Shown in pieces: positions 35,352 through 43,117 of a stretch of DNA of 64,000 bases. Made by a program: the position numbers and the translations under genes. The DNA is taken from the NCBI RefSeq assembly GCF_035967765.1, contig NZ_JAYWIT010000005.1; one strand, given 5' to 3'. How positions within the stretch are numbered: position 1 is the first letter of the stretch; each line of letters begins with the position of its first letter. The DNA comes from Conexibacter stalactiti. GTDB lineage: Bacteria; Actinomycetota; Thermoleophilia; Solirubrobacterales; Solirubrobacteraceae. Below the pieces are notes generated by a model. That model worked only from the letters and a program-made list of their open reading frames with translations, ran no database searches and was not told where the DNA came from.

Positions 35352-36940
35352 TGCAGGTGCGCGTCGTTGTGTACACGCGGATCTCGACGGATGAGGAGAA
35401 TCAGCCGACCTCGCTGCACTCGCAGCGGGAACGGCTGGAAGCGTTCTGTTCGGTGCAGGAGGACTGGCGGATCGTCGCCCATCACGAAGACCGCTCGACC
35501 GGCACGAGACTCGACCGGCCGGGCCTGCAGGCCGCGCTGAATCTCGCGCGGCGCGGCGGTGCCGATCTGCTGCTCGTCTATCGCGTCGACCGGCTGTCAC
35601 GGAAGGTTCGTCAGCTCGCGCAACTCGCCGAGGAGCTGGACGGCCTCGATGTGGTGTTGAAGTCGGCGACGGAGCCGTTCGATACGGGGTCGGCGGCGGG
35701 GCGGATGATGTTGCAGATGCTCGGCGTCTTTGCCGAGTTCGAGCACGCGACGATCGTCGATCGCATCACCGCCGGCATCGAACGCCGTGCCAAGCAGGGT
35801 TACTGGCCCAACGGCCGGATCCCGTACGGCTACACCCGCACCAGAGACAAGGCGCTCGTGCCTGATGAGCGGGAGGCGCCGATCGTGAGACGGATCTTCG
35901 ACCTCTACGTTGCCGGTCGGCTCGGGTCCGTGTCGATCGCGCGACAACTCACAGCCGAAGGCGTGCCGTCGCGCGGCAGAGCGTGGCTGCCGGCGAAGGT
36001 GCTGACGATCCTCGCCAACGAGGCGTACGTCGGCCGCGTCCACTGGCGCGAGGAGACCTTTGACGGCCGCCATGAACCCCTCATCGACCAAGAGACATTC
36101 GCGCGGGCGGGCGCGTTGCTCAAGCAGCGCGGCGAGGACTGCGCCCGCCGCGTCGGGGAGCGCAGCGACTTCCTCCTCACCGGGGTCATCAACTGTGGTC
36201 GCTGCCACCGCGCCTACGTCGGCATGTCAGCGAGAGGCAACGGTGGCACCTACCACTACTACGCGTGCTCGGGCCGGCAGAAGCTCGGTCGCAGAGCGTG
36301 CGACGGCGACCGGCTGCCGAAGGACAAGCTCGAGGACGCCGTCCTGCGCCAACTCGCAGACACCTACCGCACCGGCACCCTCATCAGACAAGCAATCGAA
36401 CAGGCCGCCGCGCACGACGACAGCGAGCGCGACGAGATCGACGCGCGCCGCGCCGGCATCGCCGCCGAGATCAAGAGAGCCGAGCGCGCGATCGAGCGGT
36501 ACTACTCGGCATTCGAGGCCGGCGACCTCGACCCCAGGCGCTTCGACGGCCGCATCGCCGCGCTGCGATCCCAGCTCGACACGCTCACCGACCAACACGA
36601 CGAGCTGACCTACCATCTCGCCGACGGCGCGAGCCAAGAACCGCCGGACGCCAGACAGCTCCGCGCCGTCGCCGACCACCTCGAAGAGACGCTGAGGGCC
36701 GCGAAACCGGAGGAAACCAAGGCGCTGCTGCGCCTGCTGATCGAGGACCTCCAGGTCAACAGCCGGGCGGAAATCCTCCCCAGATACAAAGTCGCCGCGC
36801 AAATGGTTTGCGCGGCGACTTTTGAAGTGGAGCTAGTCGGGCTCGAACCGACGACCTTCGCGCTGCCAGCTGCCATCCGGTGCGCGGTCCCGGCGGTTGT
36901 GCGAGCGCGGCTGTGTGCATGTGCAGGTAGGCCAGGTTGA
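35351..36940 (+). CDS. Large serine recombinase (integrase) reading into antisense tRNA
   Basis: 529 codons. The resolvase domain starts at once (RVVVYTRISTDEENQPTSLH, catalytic Ser12) with YRVDRLSRKVRQLAQL and FAEFEHATIVDRI. A recombinase domain (GYWPNGRIPYGYTR), a zinc-ribbon (INCGRCHRAY, YYACSGRQ) and a coiled-coil follow. It catalyses attP x attB integration. The last ~50 codons run through a 16-bp hairpin (36788-36822) and the antisense of a tRNA-Ala 3' half (VGLEPTTFALPA), a tail commonly seen in element recombinases, so the native end may have been earlier. Its TGATG start overlaps the relaxation gene. Confidence 0.92.
   Translation: MQVRVVVYTRISTDEENQPTSLHSQRERLEAFCSVQEDWRIVAHHEDRSTGTRLDRPGLQAALNLARRGGADLLLVYRVDRLSRKVRQLAQLAEELDGLDVVLKSATEPFDTGSAAGRMMLQMLGVFAEFEHATIVDRITAGIERRAKQGYWPNGRIPYGYTRTRDKALVPDEREAPIVRRIFDLYVAGRLGSVSIARQLTAEGVPSRGRAWLPAKVLTILANEAYVGRVHWREETFDGRHEPLIDQETFARAGALLKQRGEDCARRVGERSDFLLTGVINCGRCHRAYVGMSARGNGGTYHYYACSGRQKLGRRACDGDRLPKDKLEDAVLRQLADTYRTGTLIRQAIEQAAAHDDSERDEIDARRAGIAAEIKRAERAIERYYSAFEAGDLDPRRFDGRIAALRSQLDTLTDQHDELTYHLADGASQEPPDARQLRAVADHLEETLRAAKPEETKALLRLLIEDLQVNSRAEILPRYKVAAQMVCAATFEVELVGLEPTTFALPAAIRCAVPAVVRARLCACAGRPG
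36788..36822 (-). terminator. Perfect 16-bp hairpin at the 3' end of the recombinase ORF
   Basis: Arms 36788-36803 and 36807-36822 are exact inverted copies around the loop TGG. Read on the minus strand it lies directly after the 3' end of the tRNA-Ala fragment, where a tRNA terminator belongs; on the plus strand it could also stop recombinase transcription. It is in frame inside the recombinase ORF. Confidence 0.75.
36828..36869 (-). pseudogene. 3' half of tRNA-Ala(GGC), truncated in the anticodon loop
   Basis: On the minus strand these bases read, in order: anticodon loop CTGGCAG (GGC anticodon), stem CGCGA, variable loop AGGTC, T arm GTCGG-TTCGAGC-CCGAC, acceptor TAGCTCC and discriminator A. 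The matching 5' half (acceptor, D arm, anticodon 5' strand) is absent; the sequence changes at the loop into the 26-bp repeat. This looks like an attachment-site hybrid left by integration in a tRNA gene. Confidence 0.78.
36869..36894 (+). repeat. 26-bp exact direct repeat, copy B
   Basis: Identical to 13150-13175. It begins inside the truncated tRNA's anticodon-loop sequence; the heptamer GCTGCCA occurs twice in tandem here (36862-36875), once as tRNA and once as repeat. It lies within the recombinase tail. Confidence 0.85.
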
Positions 36941-36943
36941 GGT

Positions 36944-37288
36944 ATGAGGACTTTGCATCTCGATCCTGATGGGCGTGAAGGTGTGAGCCTCGTGGTGGAG
37001 GAGATCGAGCGGCTGCTCGGCGAGGGCAAGCGGATTGCTGTCACCGTCGCCGAGGAGCAGGAGTTGCTCTCGCCGCAGCGGGCAGCTGATCGGCTCGGCT
37101 TCTCGCGTCAGCACGTGGTGCGGTTGATCGAGGCGGGGGAGATGGAGGCGCGCAAGTTGCCGGGCTCGAGTTACTGGCGGATCCCGCTCGCAACGGTGCT
37201 CGCATTCGAGGAGCGTCGGGAACGGGCCGGTGAGCGAGCGGATGCAATCTCGCGCTCGCTGGATGAGCAGGGCGCGCCGCTTGAGTGA
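36944..37288 (+). CDS. Excisionase-family HTH (MerR-like) protein
   Basis: 114 residues. The central HTH_17/excisionase motif is LSPQRAADRLGFSRQHVVRL followed by EAGEMEARKLPGSSYWRIPL (wing). It starts three bases after the recombinase ORF, so it could be the directionality factor of the element. Alternatively, proteins of this build serve as antitoxins beside PIN toxins, but no PIN gene follows. Confidence 0.78.
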   Translation: MRTLHLDPDGREGVSLVVEEIERLLGEGKRIAVTVAEEQELLSPQRAADRLGFSRQHVVRLIEAGEMEARKLPGSSYWRIPLATVLAFEERRERAGERADAISRSLDEQGAPLE

Positions 37289-37487
37289 GCCCAGGTCACC
37301 GCGGGCGGCACTCGACTCGCAACTGGTCGAGGACGCAGGTCCTTCGGCTGGCAGAGGGGGGATCCTGAACCCGGCACTTCGGAGCTCGTGGTGAGCGAGC
37401 GAAGCGATGATGCGAAGCGGTCGACAGCGTGACGCGAGTGATGACACGCGCGGCTGTCGTAGGGTGGAACGAGGCCGGTGGGCTGCG

Positions 37488-38090
37488 TCAGCCGGTGCGG
37501 CGGAGCGCGTCGAGGCCGGCCTGGAGGAAGGCGAGCCCGCGGTCGAGCTCCTGCTCGGCGGTCGCGCTGTCGTGCGTGCTGACGTAGACGTCGCGGACGG
37601 CGGTGAGCACGCTGACCATCGCGGTCGCGAACGTGCGCGGACCGATGCCGGTCAGCGACTCGCTGAGCTCGTCGGCGACGACGGAGGCGATCTTCTCCTC
37701 GGCCGCCTCCATCAGCTGGCGGTCGCGCATGCGCAGGTCGCGGTCGGCGACCACCGCGCGGTGGCGCAGCAGTTCGAGGTCGTCGTCGGTCGTGCGCGTG
37801 GCCTCGTCGGCGAGCCATGCTCTGAGGCCCTCGACGAGGTCGCCGCTGCCGCCCGTCAGGTGCGTCACGAGGCGGTCGACGGACTCGGCGGCGCCGTCGA
37901 AGACGATCTCCTCCTTGTGCGGGAAGTAGAGCGAGACGGTGCGCGGAGCGACGTCGGCGCGCTCGGCGATCTGGGGGATCGTCGCCGCCGCGAAGCCGTG
38001 TTCGAGCGTCAGCTCCAGCGTGGCTCGGACGATCGCGGCGCGCGTTCTCGCCTTCTTGCGCTCGCGCAGGCCCGGGGCGGTCGTGCTCAC
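37488..38090 (-). CDS. TetR-family repressor of the MmpL gene
   Basis: 200 residues from GTG 38090. The HTH is at about residues 10-55 (RERKKARTRAAIVRATLELT, IPQIAERADVAPRTVSLYFP). The C-terminal domain resembles the TetR_C group near mycobacterial and actinomycete efflux genes. It is divergent from an MmpL transporter; GTCTTG/CAAGAC repeats in between (38165-38226) are the likely operator. Confidence 0.88.
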   Translation of the reverse strand: MSTTAPGLRERKKARTRAAIVRATLELTLEHGFAAATIPQIAERADVAPRTVSLYFPHKEEIVFDGAAESVDRLVTHLTGGSGDLVEGLRAWLADEATRTTDDDLELLRHRAVVADRDLRMRDRQLMEAAEEKIASVVADELSESLTGIGPRTFATAMVSVLTAVRDVYVSTHDSATAEQELDRGLAFLQAGLDALRRTG

Positions 38091-38164
38091 GAGCGCGGGC
38101 TTTCGCTGTGCTGACGCGGCGGTCGCGGCGCGCGGGTCTCCATGCCCACTGACCCTAACAGACC

Positions 38165-38226
38165 TGCAAGACGAAGCACTTTCGCGTGAACAAGCAGATA
38201 CGCAGTCTTGGAAAAAATGCAAGACG
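38165..38226. promoter_or_regulatory. Repeats in the tetR-mmpL spacer
   Basis: GTCTTG (38205-38210) and CAAGAC (38220-38225) form an inverted repeat with a nine-base gap. The right arm lies in a nonamer TGCAAGACG (38218-38226) that also occurs at 38165-38173. Probable binding sites for the divergent TetR protein. Confidence 0.6.
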
Positions 38227-38276
38227 CTGTAGTGTTTGGCGAGTTCTCGCCAGCCGCTCGACTCGACGGAGCCTTC

Positions 38277-40451
38277 ATGTCCGCACTCCTCGCACGCATC
38301 GCGCGTGCGCTCACCCACCATTGGAAGCGCAGCCTCGTCGCTGCGCTCGTCGTCGTGGCGCTGCTCGGCGTCGCGGCTGGCACCGGCGGCAGAGCGGCGG
38401 ACGACTTCGGGATCCCGGGCACCGAGACGCAGCAGGCGCTCGACCTCTTCAAGGCGCACAGCCCCGCCTTCGCCGGTGCTGACGCGACCGTCGTCTTCAG
38501 CGTCGAGGACGGGACGCTGAGCGACGGCGAGCGCAGAGCCGCGATCGAGGAGGCGATCGGCCAGATCAGAGGCCTCGACCACGTCGAGGCCGTCGCCGAT
38601 CCCTTCGGCGCCGGCGGCGCGCTCTCCAGAGACGGGCGGATCGCGAACGTCTCGGTCCGCTACGACGTGGAGGCAACCGACGTCGAGAGAGAGGACGGGG
38701 AGGCGCTGGAGGAGGCCGCGCGCAGCGCGGAGTCCGGCGGCGTCGACGTCTCGATGCGCGGGATCGTCGTCGACCTCGGGCAGGAGCAGGAGGCGCCGGT
38801 CGGCGAGCTGATCGGCGTCGCGATCGCGATCATCCTGCTGACGCTGCTGTTCCGCTCGGCGGCCGCGATGGGCGCGACGCTGCTGGGCGCGCTGCTGGGC
38901 GTCGTGATCGGCCAGATCCTGCTGACCGCGCTCGCCAAGCCGCTCGGGCTGCCGGCGTTCGCGTCGACGATCGCGGTGATGCTCGGCCTCGGTGCCGGCA
39001 TCGACTACGCGCTGCTGATCATCGGCCGCTACCGCGAGCAGGCGGCCGCCGGCGACAGCGTCCGCGACGCCTCCGCGAAGGCTGCGGCGACCGCGGGCGC
39101 CTCGGTCGTCGCCGCCGGCCTGATCGTGATGGTCGCGATCGCCGGCCTGCTGGTGATCGGCATCCCGATGATCGGCAAGATGGGCATCGGCGCGGCGATC
39201 GGCATCGCGGCCGTCGTCGTCTCGGCGATCACGATCCTGCCGATCATGATCGGCGCCTTCGCCAAGCGGCTGAGACCGAAGAAGCCCGAGCATGTGCAGC
39301 CCTCGCCGGCGTTCAGCCGCTGGGGCGAGCTCGTCACGCGCAAGCCGTGGCTGTCGATCGCCGGCGGCGTGGTGCTGCTGCTGGTGTTCGCTTTCCCGGT
39401 CACGCAGATGCGGCTCGGTCAGCCCGACGACGGCAACCAGCCGACCACGAGAACGCAGCGGATCGCGTACGACAAGCTCAGCGAGGGCTTCGGCGCCGGC
39501 TCCAACGGACCGTTCCTGCTCGCCGTCGACATCCCGAGAGGGGACACGCAGACGAGAGCGCAGCTGACGAGACTGGAGCAGGCGGTCGGCGAGCTGCCCG
39601 GCGTCGCGGCGGTGATGCCGGCGATGGTCTCCGAGGACGGCGAGATGGCGACGATCACCGCGATCCCGACGACCGCGCCGCAGGACTCCAAGACGAGCGA
39701 CCTGCTCGAGCAGATGCGCGACGAGACGATCCCGGCGGCCACCGCCGAGACGCCGCTGAAGGTCTACGTCGGCGGCAACACGGCCGGCTTCGAGGACTTC
39801 TCCGCGAAGGTCGCCAGCCGCCTGCCGCTGTTCATCGCGGTGGTGATCGGCCTCTCGGTGCTGCTGCTGATGGCGGCCTTCCGCTCGCTGCTGATCCCGC
39901 TCGTCTCGGCCGTCTTCAACCTGCTGTCGGTGCTGGCCGCCTACGGCGTCGTCGTCGCGGTCTTCCAGGAGGGGATCGGCGCGAGCCTGATCGGCGCCGA
40001 CACCGGCGTCCCGATCGTCTCGTTCATCCCGGTGATGATCTTCGCGATCCTCTTCGGCCTGAGCATGGACTACAACGTCTTCCTGCTCTCGCGGATCCAC
40101 GAGGCATACAACGAAGGCGACGCGCCGCGCGCGAGCGTCATCCACGGCGTCTCGCGGATCGGCAAGGTGATCCTCTTCGCCGGCCTGATCATGGCCGCCG
40201 TCTTCCTCGCCTTCGTCACCCAGCCCGACGTGACCGCGAAGATGATGGGCCTCGGCCTCGGCCTCGCGGTGCTGATCGACGTGCTCGTCGTGCGGCTCGT
40301 GATCGCCCCGGCGGTCGTGACGCTGATGGGCGACCGCGCCTGGTGGCTGCCCGGCTGGCTCGACCGCATCATGCCCAACGTCTCGCTCGAAGGCCACCTC
40401 GTCGAGAACGTCGACAGACCGGCCGCGGAGCGCGAACCGACCCCCGTCTGA
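38277..40451 (+). CDS. MmpL-family RND transporter
   Basis: 724 residues in two homologous halves, each a membrane segment, a large extracytoplasmic loop and a five-helix bundle. N-terminal segment SLVAALVVVALLGVAAG; signature DYALLIIGRYREQ in the first bundle and DYNVFLLSRIHEAY in the second (proton-relay Asp-Tyr pairs). It exports lipids or drugs using the proton gradient. The start was chosen for its ribosome site and family length. AGA arginine codons concentrate in the two external loops. Confidence 0.93.
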   Translation: MSALLARIARALTHHWKRSLVAALVVVALLGVAAGTGGRAADDFGIPGTETQQALDLFKAHSPAFAGADATVVFSVEDGTLSDGERRAAIEEAIGQIRGLDHVEAVADPFGAGGALSRDGRIANVSVRYDVEATDVEREDGEALEEAARSAESGGVDVSMRGIVVDLGQEQEAPVGELIGVAIAIILLTLLFRSAAAMGATLLGALLGVVIGQILLTALAKPLGLPAFASTIAVMLGLGAGIDYALLIIGRYREQAAAGDSVRDASAKAAATAGASVVAAGLIVMVAIAGLLVIGIPMIGKMGIGAAIGIAAVVVSAITILPIMIGAFAKRLRPKKPEHVQPSPAFSRWGELVTRKPWLSIAGGVVLLLVFAFPVTQMRLGQPDDGNQPTTRTQRIAYDKLSEGFGAGSNGPFLLAVDIPRGDTQTRAQLTRLEQAVGELPGVAAVMPAMVSEDGEMATITAIPTTAPQDSKTSDLLEQMRDETIPAATAETPLKVYVGGNTAGFEDFSAKVASRLPLFIAVVIGLSVLLLMAAFRSLLIPLVSAVFNLLSVLAAYGVVVAVFQEGIGASLIGADTGVPIVSFIPVMIFAILFGLSMDYNVFLLSRIHEAYNEGDAPRASVIHGVSRIGKVILFAGLIMAAVFLAFVTQPDVTAKMMGLGLGLAVLIDVLVVRLVIAPAVVTLMGDRAWWLPGWLDRIMPNVSLEGHLVENVDRPAAEREPTPV

Positions 40452-40679
40452 TCCCTCGGCCTCCTTCCCCCGCCGAGTCTGGAACCTGCGCTCATGGTCG
40501 ACGCAGATCGACGCTCGAATCCCCCGCACGTCGTCGTTGATGGGCTCATGAGAGGGCTCCATCCCGGCGCCCGGCACGCTCCAGTCGCTGCGAACACGTG
40601 AACAGACCGAGCCCGCGCTAGGGGGCGCGGCGATCAGCTGGGTCCGGTCCTCGCACGTCCGGCTCAGCTGCGCTGCGGC

Positions 40680-41221
40680 GGTCACGAGCTGCGCGTCGTC
40701 GAGGCCGCGGAGCTGACGCCGGGCACCGCCGTCGCGCTGTCCGTGCGGCCGGAGCGGATCAGCTGCGCGCCCGACGGTGGCGGCGCGGGCGGCGAGCTCG
40801 GCGGCGACGGCAACCGCCTCCTGCTCGAGCGGCGCGAGAAGCCGGGCCGAACGTGGTTGAAGGTCCGGCTCCCTGACCGGTCCAACACCGCCGGCGGCTG
40901 GATCCCGGCCGATGTCGCGCGCCTGCGGCACACGGACATGTGGGTCGACGTGCGCACGCGCGCGGGGACGGTTAGCGTCTACCGCGCGGGCCAGCTGGTG
41001 CGCCGCTTCGGAGCGGTCGTCGGCGCGCCGACGACACCCACGCCGCACGGGCTGTTCGCAGTCCTGCTCGCGGCGCCGCAGCGCGACCCGCGCGGCTTCA
41101 TCGGCCCGTGGCGCTGCACTTGACCGCCCGCTCCGACGTGCTCGACGACTACGGCGGCGGCCCAGGGCGCGTCGCGATCGCGCGCCCTCGTCACGCTCGT
41201 CGACGCGGCCGGTGCTCTTAG
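40680..41221 (+). pseudogene. Decayed fusion of ABC-ATPase TOBE end and YkuD L,D-transpeptidase
   Basis: Reading GHELRVVEAAELTPGTAVAL then SVRPERISCAP resembles the C-terminal TOBE domain of PotA-type ATPases, but no ATPase precedes it. The same frame continues into a YkuD-like stretch (VYRAGQLVRRFGAVVGAPTT, PTPHGLFAVLL, FIGPW). A one-base frameshift follows FIGPW near 41111, after which ALHLTARSDVLDDYGGGPGR continues in another frame to TAG at 41219-41221. The catalytic SHGC region is missing. Fragments of two genes joined and broken. Confidence 0.72.
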
Positions 41222-41473
41222 GGGCCCAAATGGTGGATGGCAAGTTTCCGGAGTGCCTCCCGCGGTCTGCGCCGCCGCTGCTTAGCTTTCGCGTTCCCGA
41301 TCGAGGTGGATCTCCACGCCGAATGCTGGCGTCGCGCCGCCGCGGCTCACGACCCGACGCGCAGGAGATGAAGCCGTCAGCGCCGGCGGTGCGGACTTGG
41401 GCCGACGACGAGGCTGGCATCGCGCAGGCGGTGACCGAAGGCGTTGGTGCCGAGTGATGTCCGGCCGCCTTCC
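41222..41473. other. Intergenic, no gene seen
   Basis: Follows the decayed region and precedes the promoter of the cluster B operon. Only very short ORFs without family resemblance occur; probably degraded sequence. Confidence 0.5.
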
Positions 41474-41502
41474 TTGACAGAAATAGAAACCGTTTCTATC
41501 TT
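41474..41502 (+). promoter_or_regulatory. Promoter with IclR-type operator in its spacer (site 1)
   Basis: TTGACA (41474-41479), 17-base spacer, TATCTT (41497-41502): a consensus-like promoter 49 bases before the start codon at 41551. The palindrome ATAGAA-N5-TTCTAT occupies 41483-41499, i.e. the spacer itself, so a bound regulator would shut out RNA polymerase. The same palindrome recurs at 45009-45025 and 46214-46230. Confidence 0.82.
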
Positions 41503-41550
41503 GCCCAGATCGCTATAGGGCAACGCGTCGAAAGCGCGGATTGGACTGTC

Positions 41551-42468
41551 ATGGCGCCTGCATTCATCGACCACTGGCCGATCACCGAGCGGCCAGAGCT
41601 CACATGGCCCGGCGGGCGGTCGCTCGCGGTCTACGTCGGCCTCAACATCGAGACGTTCGAGGAGGGCAGGCCGGCGACGAGCGTGATCCCTCCGACAGCC
41701 GGGCTCCCCCTGGATCCGGCCAACCACGCGTGGCGCGACTACGGCAGCCGCGTCGGCGTGTGGCGCACCGTTGAGCTGCTGGACGAGCTCGGCATCAAGG
41801 CGTCGGCGCTGATCAACAGCGACGTCTGCCACCGCCGTCCCGAGATCGTTCGTGCCGGCGTCGAGCGGAACTGGTGCTGGGTCGCGCACGGCATCAGCAA
41901 CTCGAGCTTCTGGAGCGACATCGAGCTCGAGCAGGAGCGCCGCGCGCTCAGCGAGATCTTCGCCACGCTCGCCGAGGCTACGGGCCGAGCACCGAGAGGC
42001 TGGCTCGGACCGGCCTTCACCGAGACGCCCGACACGCCGAGGCTGCTCGCCGAGCTGGGCGCCCGCTACCTGCTCGACTGGTGCTGCGACGACCAGCCCT
42101 TCCCGCTGGACATCGAACCGGGGCCGATGATCTCGGTGCCCTATTCGCCGGAGGTCAACGACATCCCGATCTTCATCGACAGATGCCTGACCGGTCCCGA
42201 CTTCGAGCGGATCCTGCTCGACCAGTTCGAGGTCATGCGCGCGCAGAGCGTCAGGCGGCCCGGAGCGGTGATGGCGATCGGGCTGCATCCCTTCGTGATC
42301 GGGCAGCCGTTTCGCCACAAGTACCTGGAGCGCGCGTTGCGCCAGATCGTCGCGCACGACGACGTCTGGTTCGCGACGACCGACGAGATCGCCGACTGGT
42401 ACCTCGGACACGAGGCGCATGCCGCGGCGACCGCCGCGCTGGCTGACCGCAAGGCGGCGCGCGCATGA
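41551..42468 (+). CDS. Polysaccharide-deacetylase-fold hydrolase (PuuE allantoinase/cyclic imidase-like), 1
   Basis: 305 residues of the NodB-fold group that contains allantoinase PuuE and cyclic imide hydrolases rather than true sugar deacetylases: WPGGRSLAVYVGLNIETFEE, DYGSRVGVWRTVELLDELGI, VAHGISNSSFW, GWLGPAFTETPDTPRLLAEL. It would open a cyclic ureide or imide C-N bond in the cytoplasm. First gene of an operon under operator site 1, overlapping the amidase gene by four bases. Substrate unknown. Confidence 0.82.
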   Translation: MAPAFIDHWPITERPELTWPGGRSLAVYVGLNIETFEEGRPATSVIPPTAGLPLDPANHAWRDYGSRVGVWRTVELLDELGIKASALINSDVCHRRPEIVRAGVERNWCWVAHGISNSSFWSDIELEQERRALSEIFATLAEATGRAPRGWLGPAFTETPDTPRLLAELGARYLLDWCCDDQPFPLDIEPGPMISVPYSPEVNDIPIFIDRCLTGPDFERILLDQFEVMRAQSVRRPGAVMAIGLHPFVIGQPFRHKYLERALRQIVAHDDVWFATTDEIADWYLGHEAHAAATAALADRKAARA

Positions 42469-43115
42469 GCGGCTCCGGCGCGCTGCCGACCCGACTGCAG
42501 GAGCGCGGCTTCGGTCTCACGCTGGGCTTCGGCCAGCGACCTGGCCTCCTGGTGATCGACCTCATCAACGGCTTCACGGATCCGTCGCAGCCGTTGGGGG
42601 CAGAGCTTGGACCGCAGATCGCAGCGACGAATGAACTGCTCGCCGCCGCTCACGGCGTCGGCGTCCCCGTCTTCTTCACCACCGTCGCCTACGACGCGGC
42701 GGATCTCGCCGACGCCGGGCTCTGGCGCATCAAGGCAGGCGGCGCCACCACGCTGCGGTCCGGGACGCCGGCCGTCGAGCTGGACGCGCGGCTGGACCGC
42801 GCTCCGAACGACCACCTCGTCGTCAAGAAGTACGCAAGTGCGTTCTTCGGCACGGACCTGCTCTCGCGCCTCGTCTTCGCCCGTGTCGACACGCTCGTGA
42901 TCGCCGGCTGCACGACCAGCGGCTGCGTCCGCGCGAGCGCCGTCGACGCGCTGCAGAACGGCATCCGCCCGATCGTCGTCGAGGAGGCGATCGGCGACCG
43001 CGACCGCGCCGCACACGAGCAGTCGATCTGGGACATGCGGCTCAAGTACGCCGACGTCGTCGGACTTTCCGAGGCGGCCGCGTCCCTGCGCGCCGCCAGC
43101 ATAGAGACGGAGTGA
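42465..43115 (+). CDS. Cysteine hydrolase (N-carbamoylsarcosine amidase/RutB-like)
   Basis: 216 residues of the isochorismatase-like cysteine hydrolase fold. The catalytic triad is visible: Asp32 in LLVIDLINGF, Lys121/122 in VVKKYASAFFG, Cys154 in AGCTTSGCVRASAVD. The TTSGCVR signature is that of carbamoyl and amide hydrolases such as N-carbamoylsarcosine amidohydrolase and RutB. It overlaps both neighbours; beside a RutA-like oxygenase it probably removes a carbamoyl or amide group after ring cleavage. Confidence 0.86.
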   Translation: MSGSGALPTRLQERGFGLTLGFGQRPGLLVIDLINGFTDPSQPLGAELGPQIAATNELLAAAHGVGVPVFFTTVAYDAADLADAGLWRIKAGGATTLRSGTPAVELDARLDRAPNDHLVVKKYASAFFGTDLLSRLVFARVDTLVIAGCTTSGCVRASAVDALQNGIRPIVVEEAIGDRDRAAHEQSIWDMRLKYADVVGLSEAAASLRAASIETE

Positions 43116-43117
43116 CC

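Larger units (their letters stand above)
28110..36894. mobile_element. Integrated element carrying SIR2-HerA defence and a serine recombinase (limits approximate)
   Basis: Between the catabolic operon and the recombinase the gene content switches to element genes: HNH nuclease, SIR2-HerA, an XRE repressor, an RHH protein, a replication-relaxation protein and a large serine recombinase. The left half (28.2-32.6 kb) has visibly lower GC and less biased codons than its surroundings. The right edge is marked by a truncated tRNA-Ala and a 26-bp repeat. The left limit is not defined; no matching tRNA half was found near 28 kb, and the repeat partner lies much further left at 13.15 kb. Confidence 0.55.

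Noticed and set aside
40480..40640. Nudix-like peptide on the minus strand (DWSVPGAGMEPSHEP)
   Set aside because: It resembles the beginning of a Nudix box but lacks the Glu residues and the rest of the domain; too short to claim, at most debris.
37488..41420. 1310-codon open frame on the minus strand
   Set aside because: Only its end (up to 38090) is a TetR gene; the rest is a His/Arg/Asp-rich shadow antisense to the MmpL gene, whose family motifs are unambiguous.
41368..41457. Short ORF with a ribosome site before cluster B (begins MKPSAPAVRTWADDE)
   Set aside because: 29 codons, no resemblance and located in degraded sequence upstream of the promoter; not supportable as a gene.
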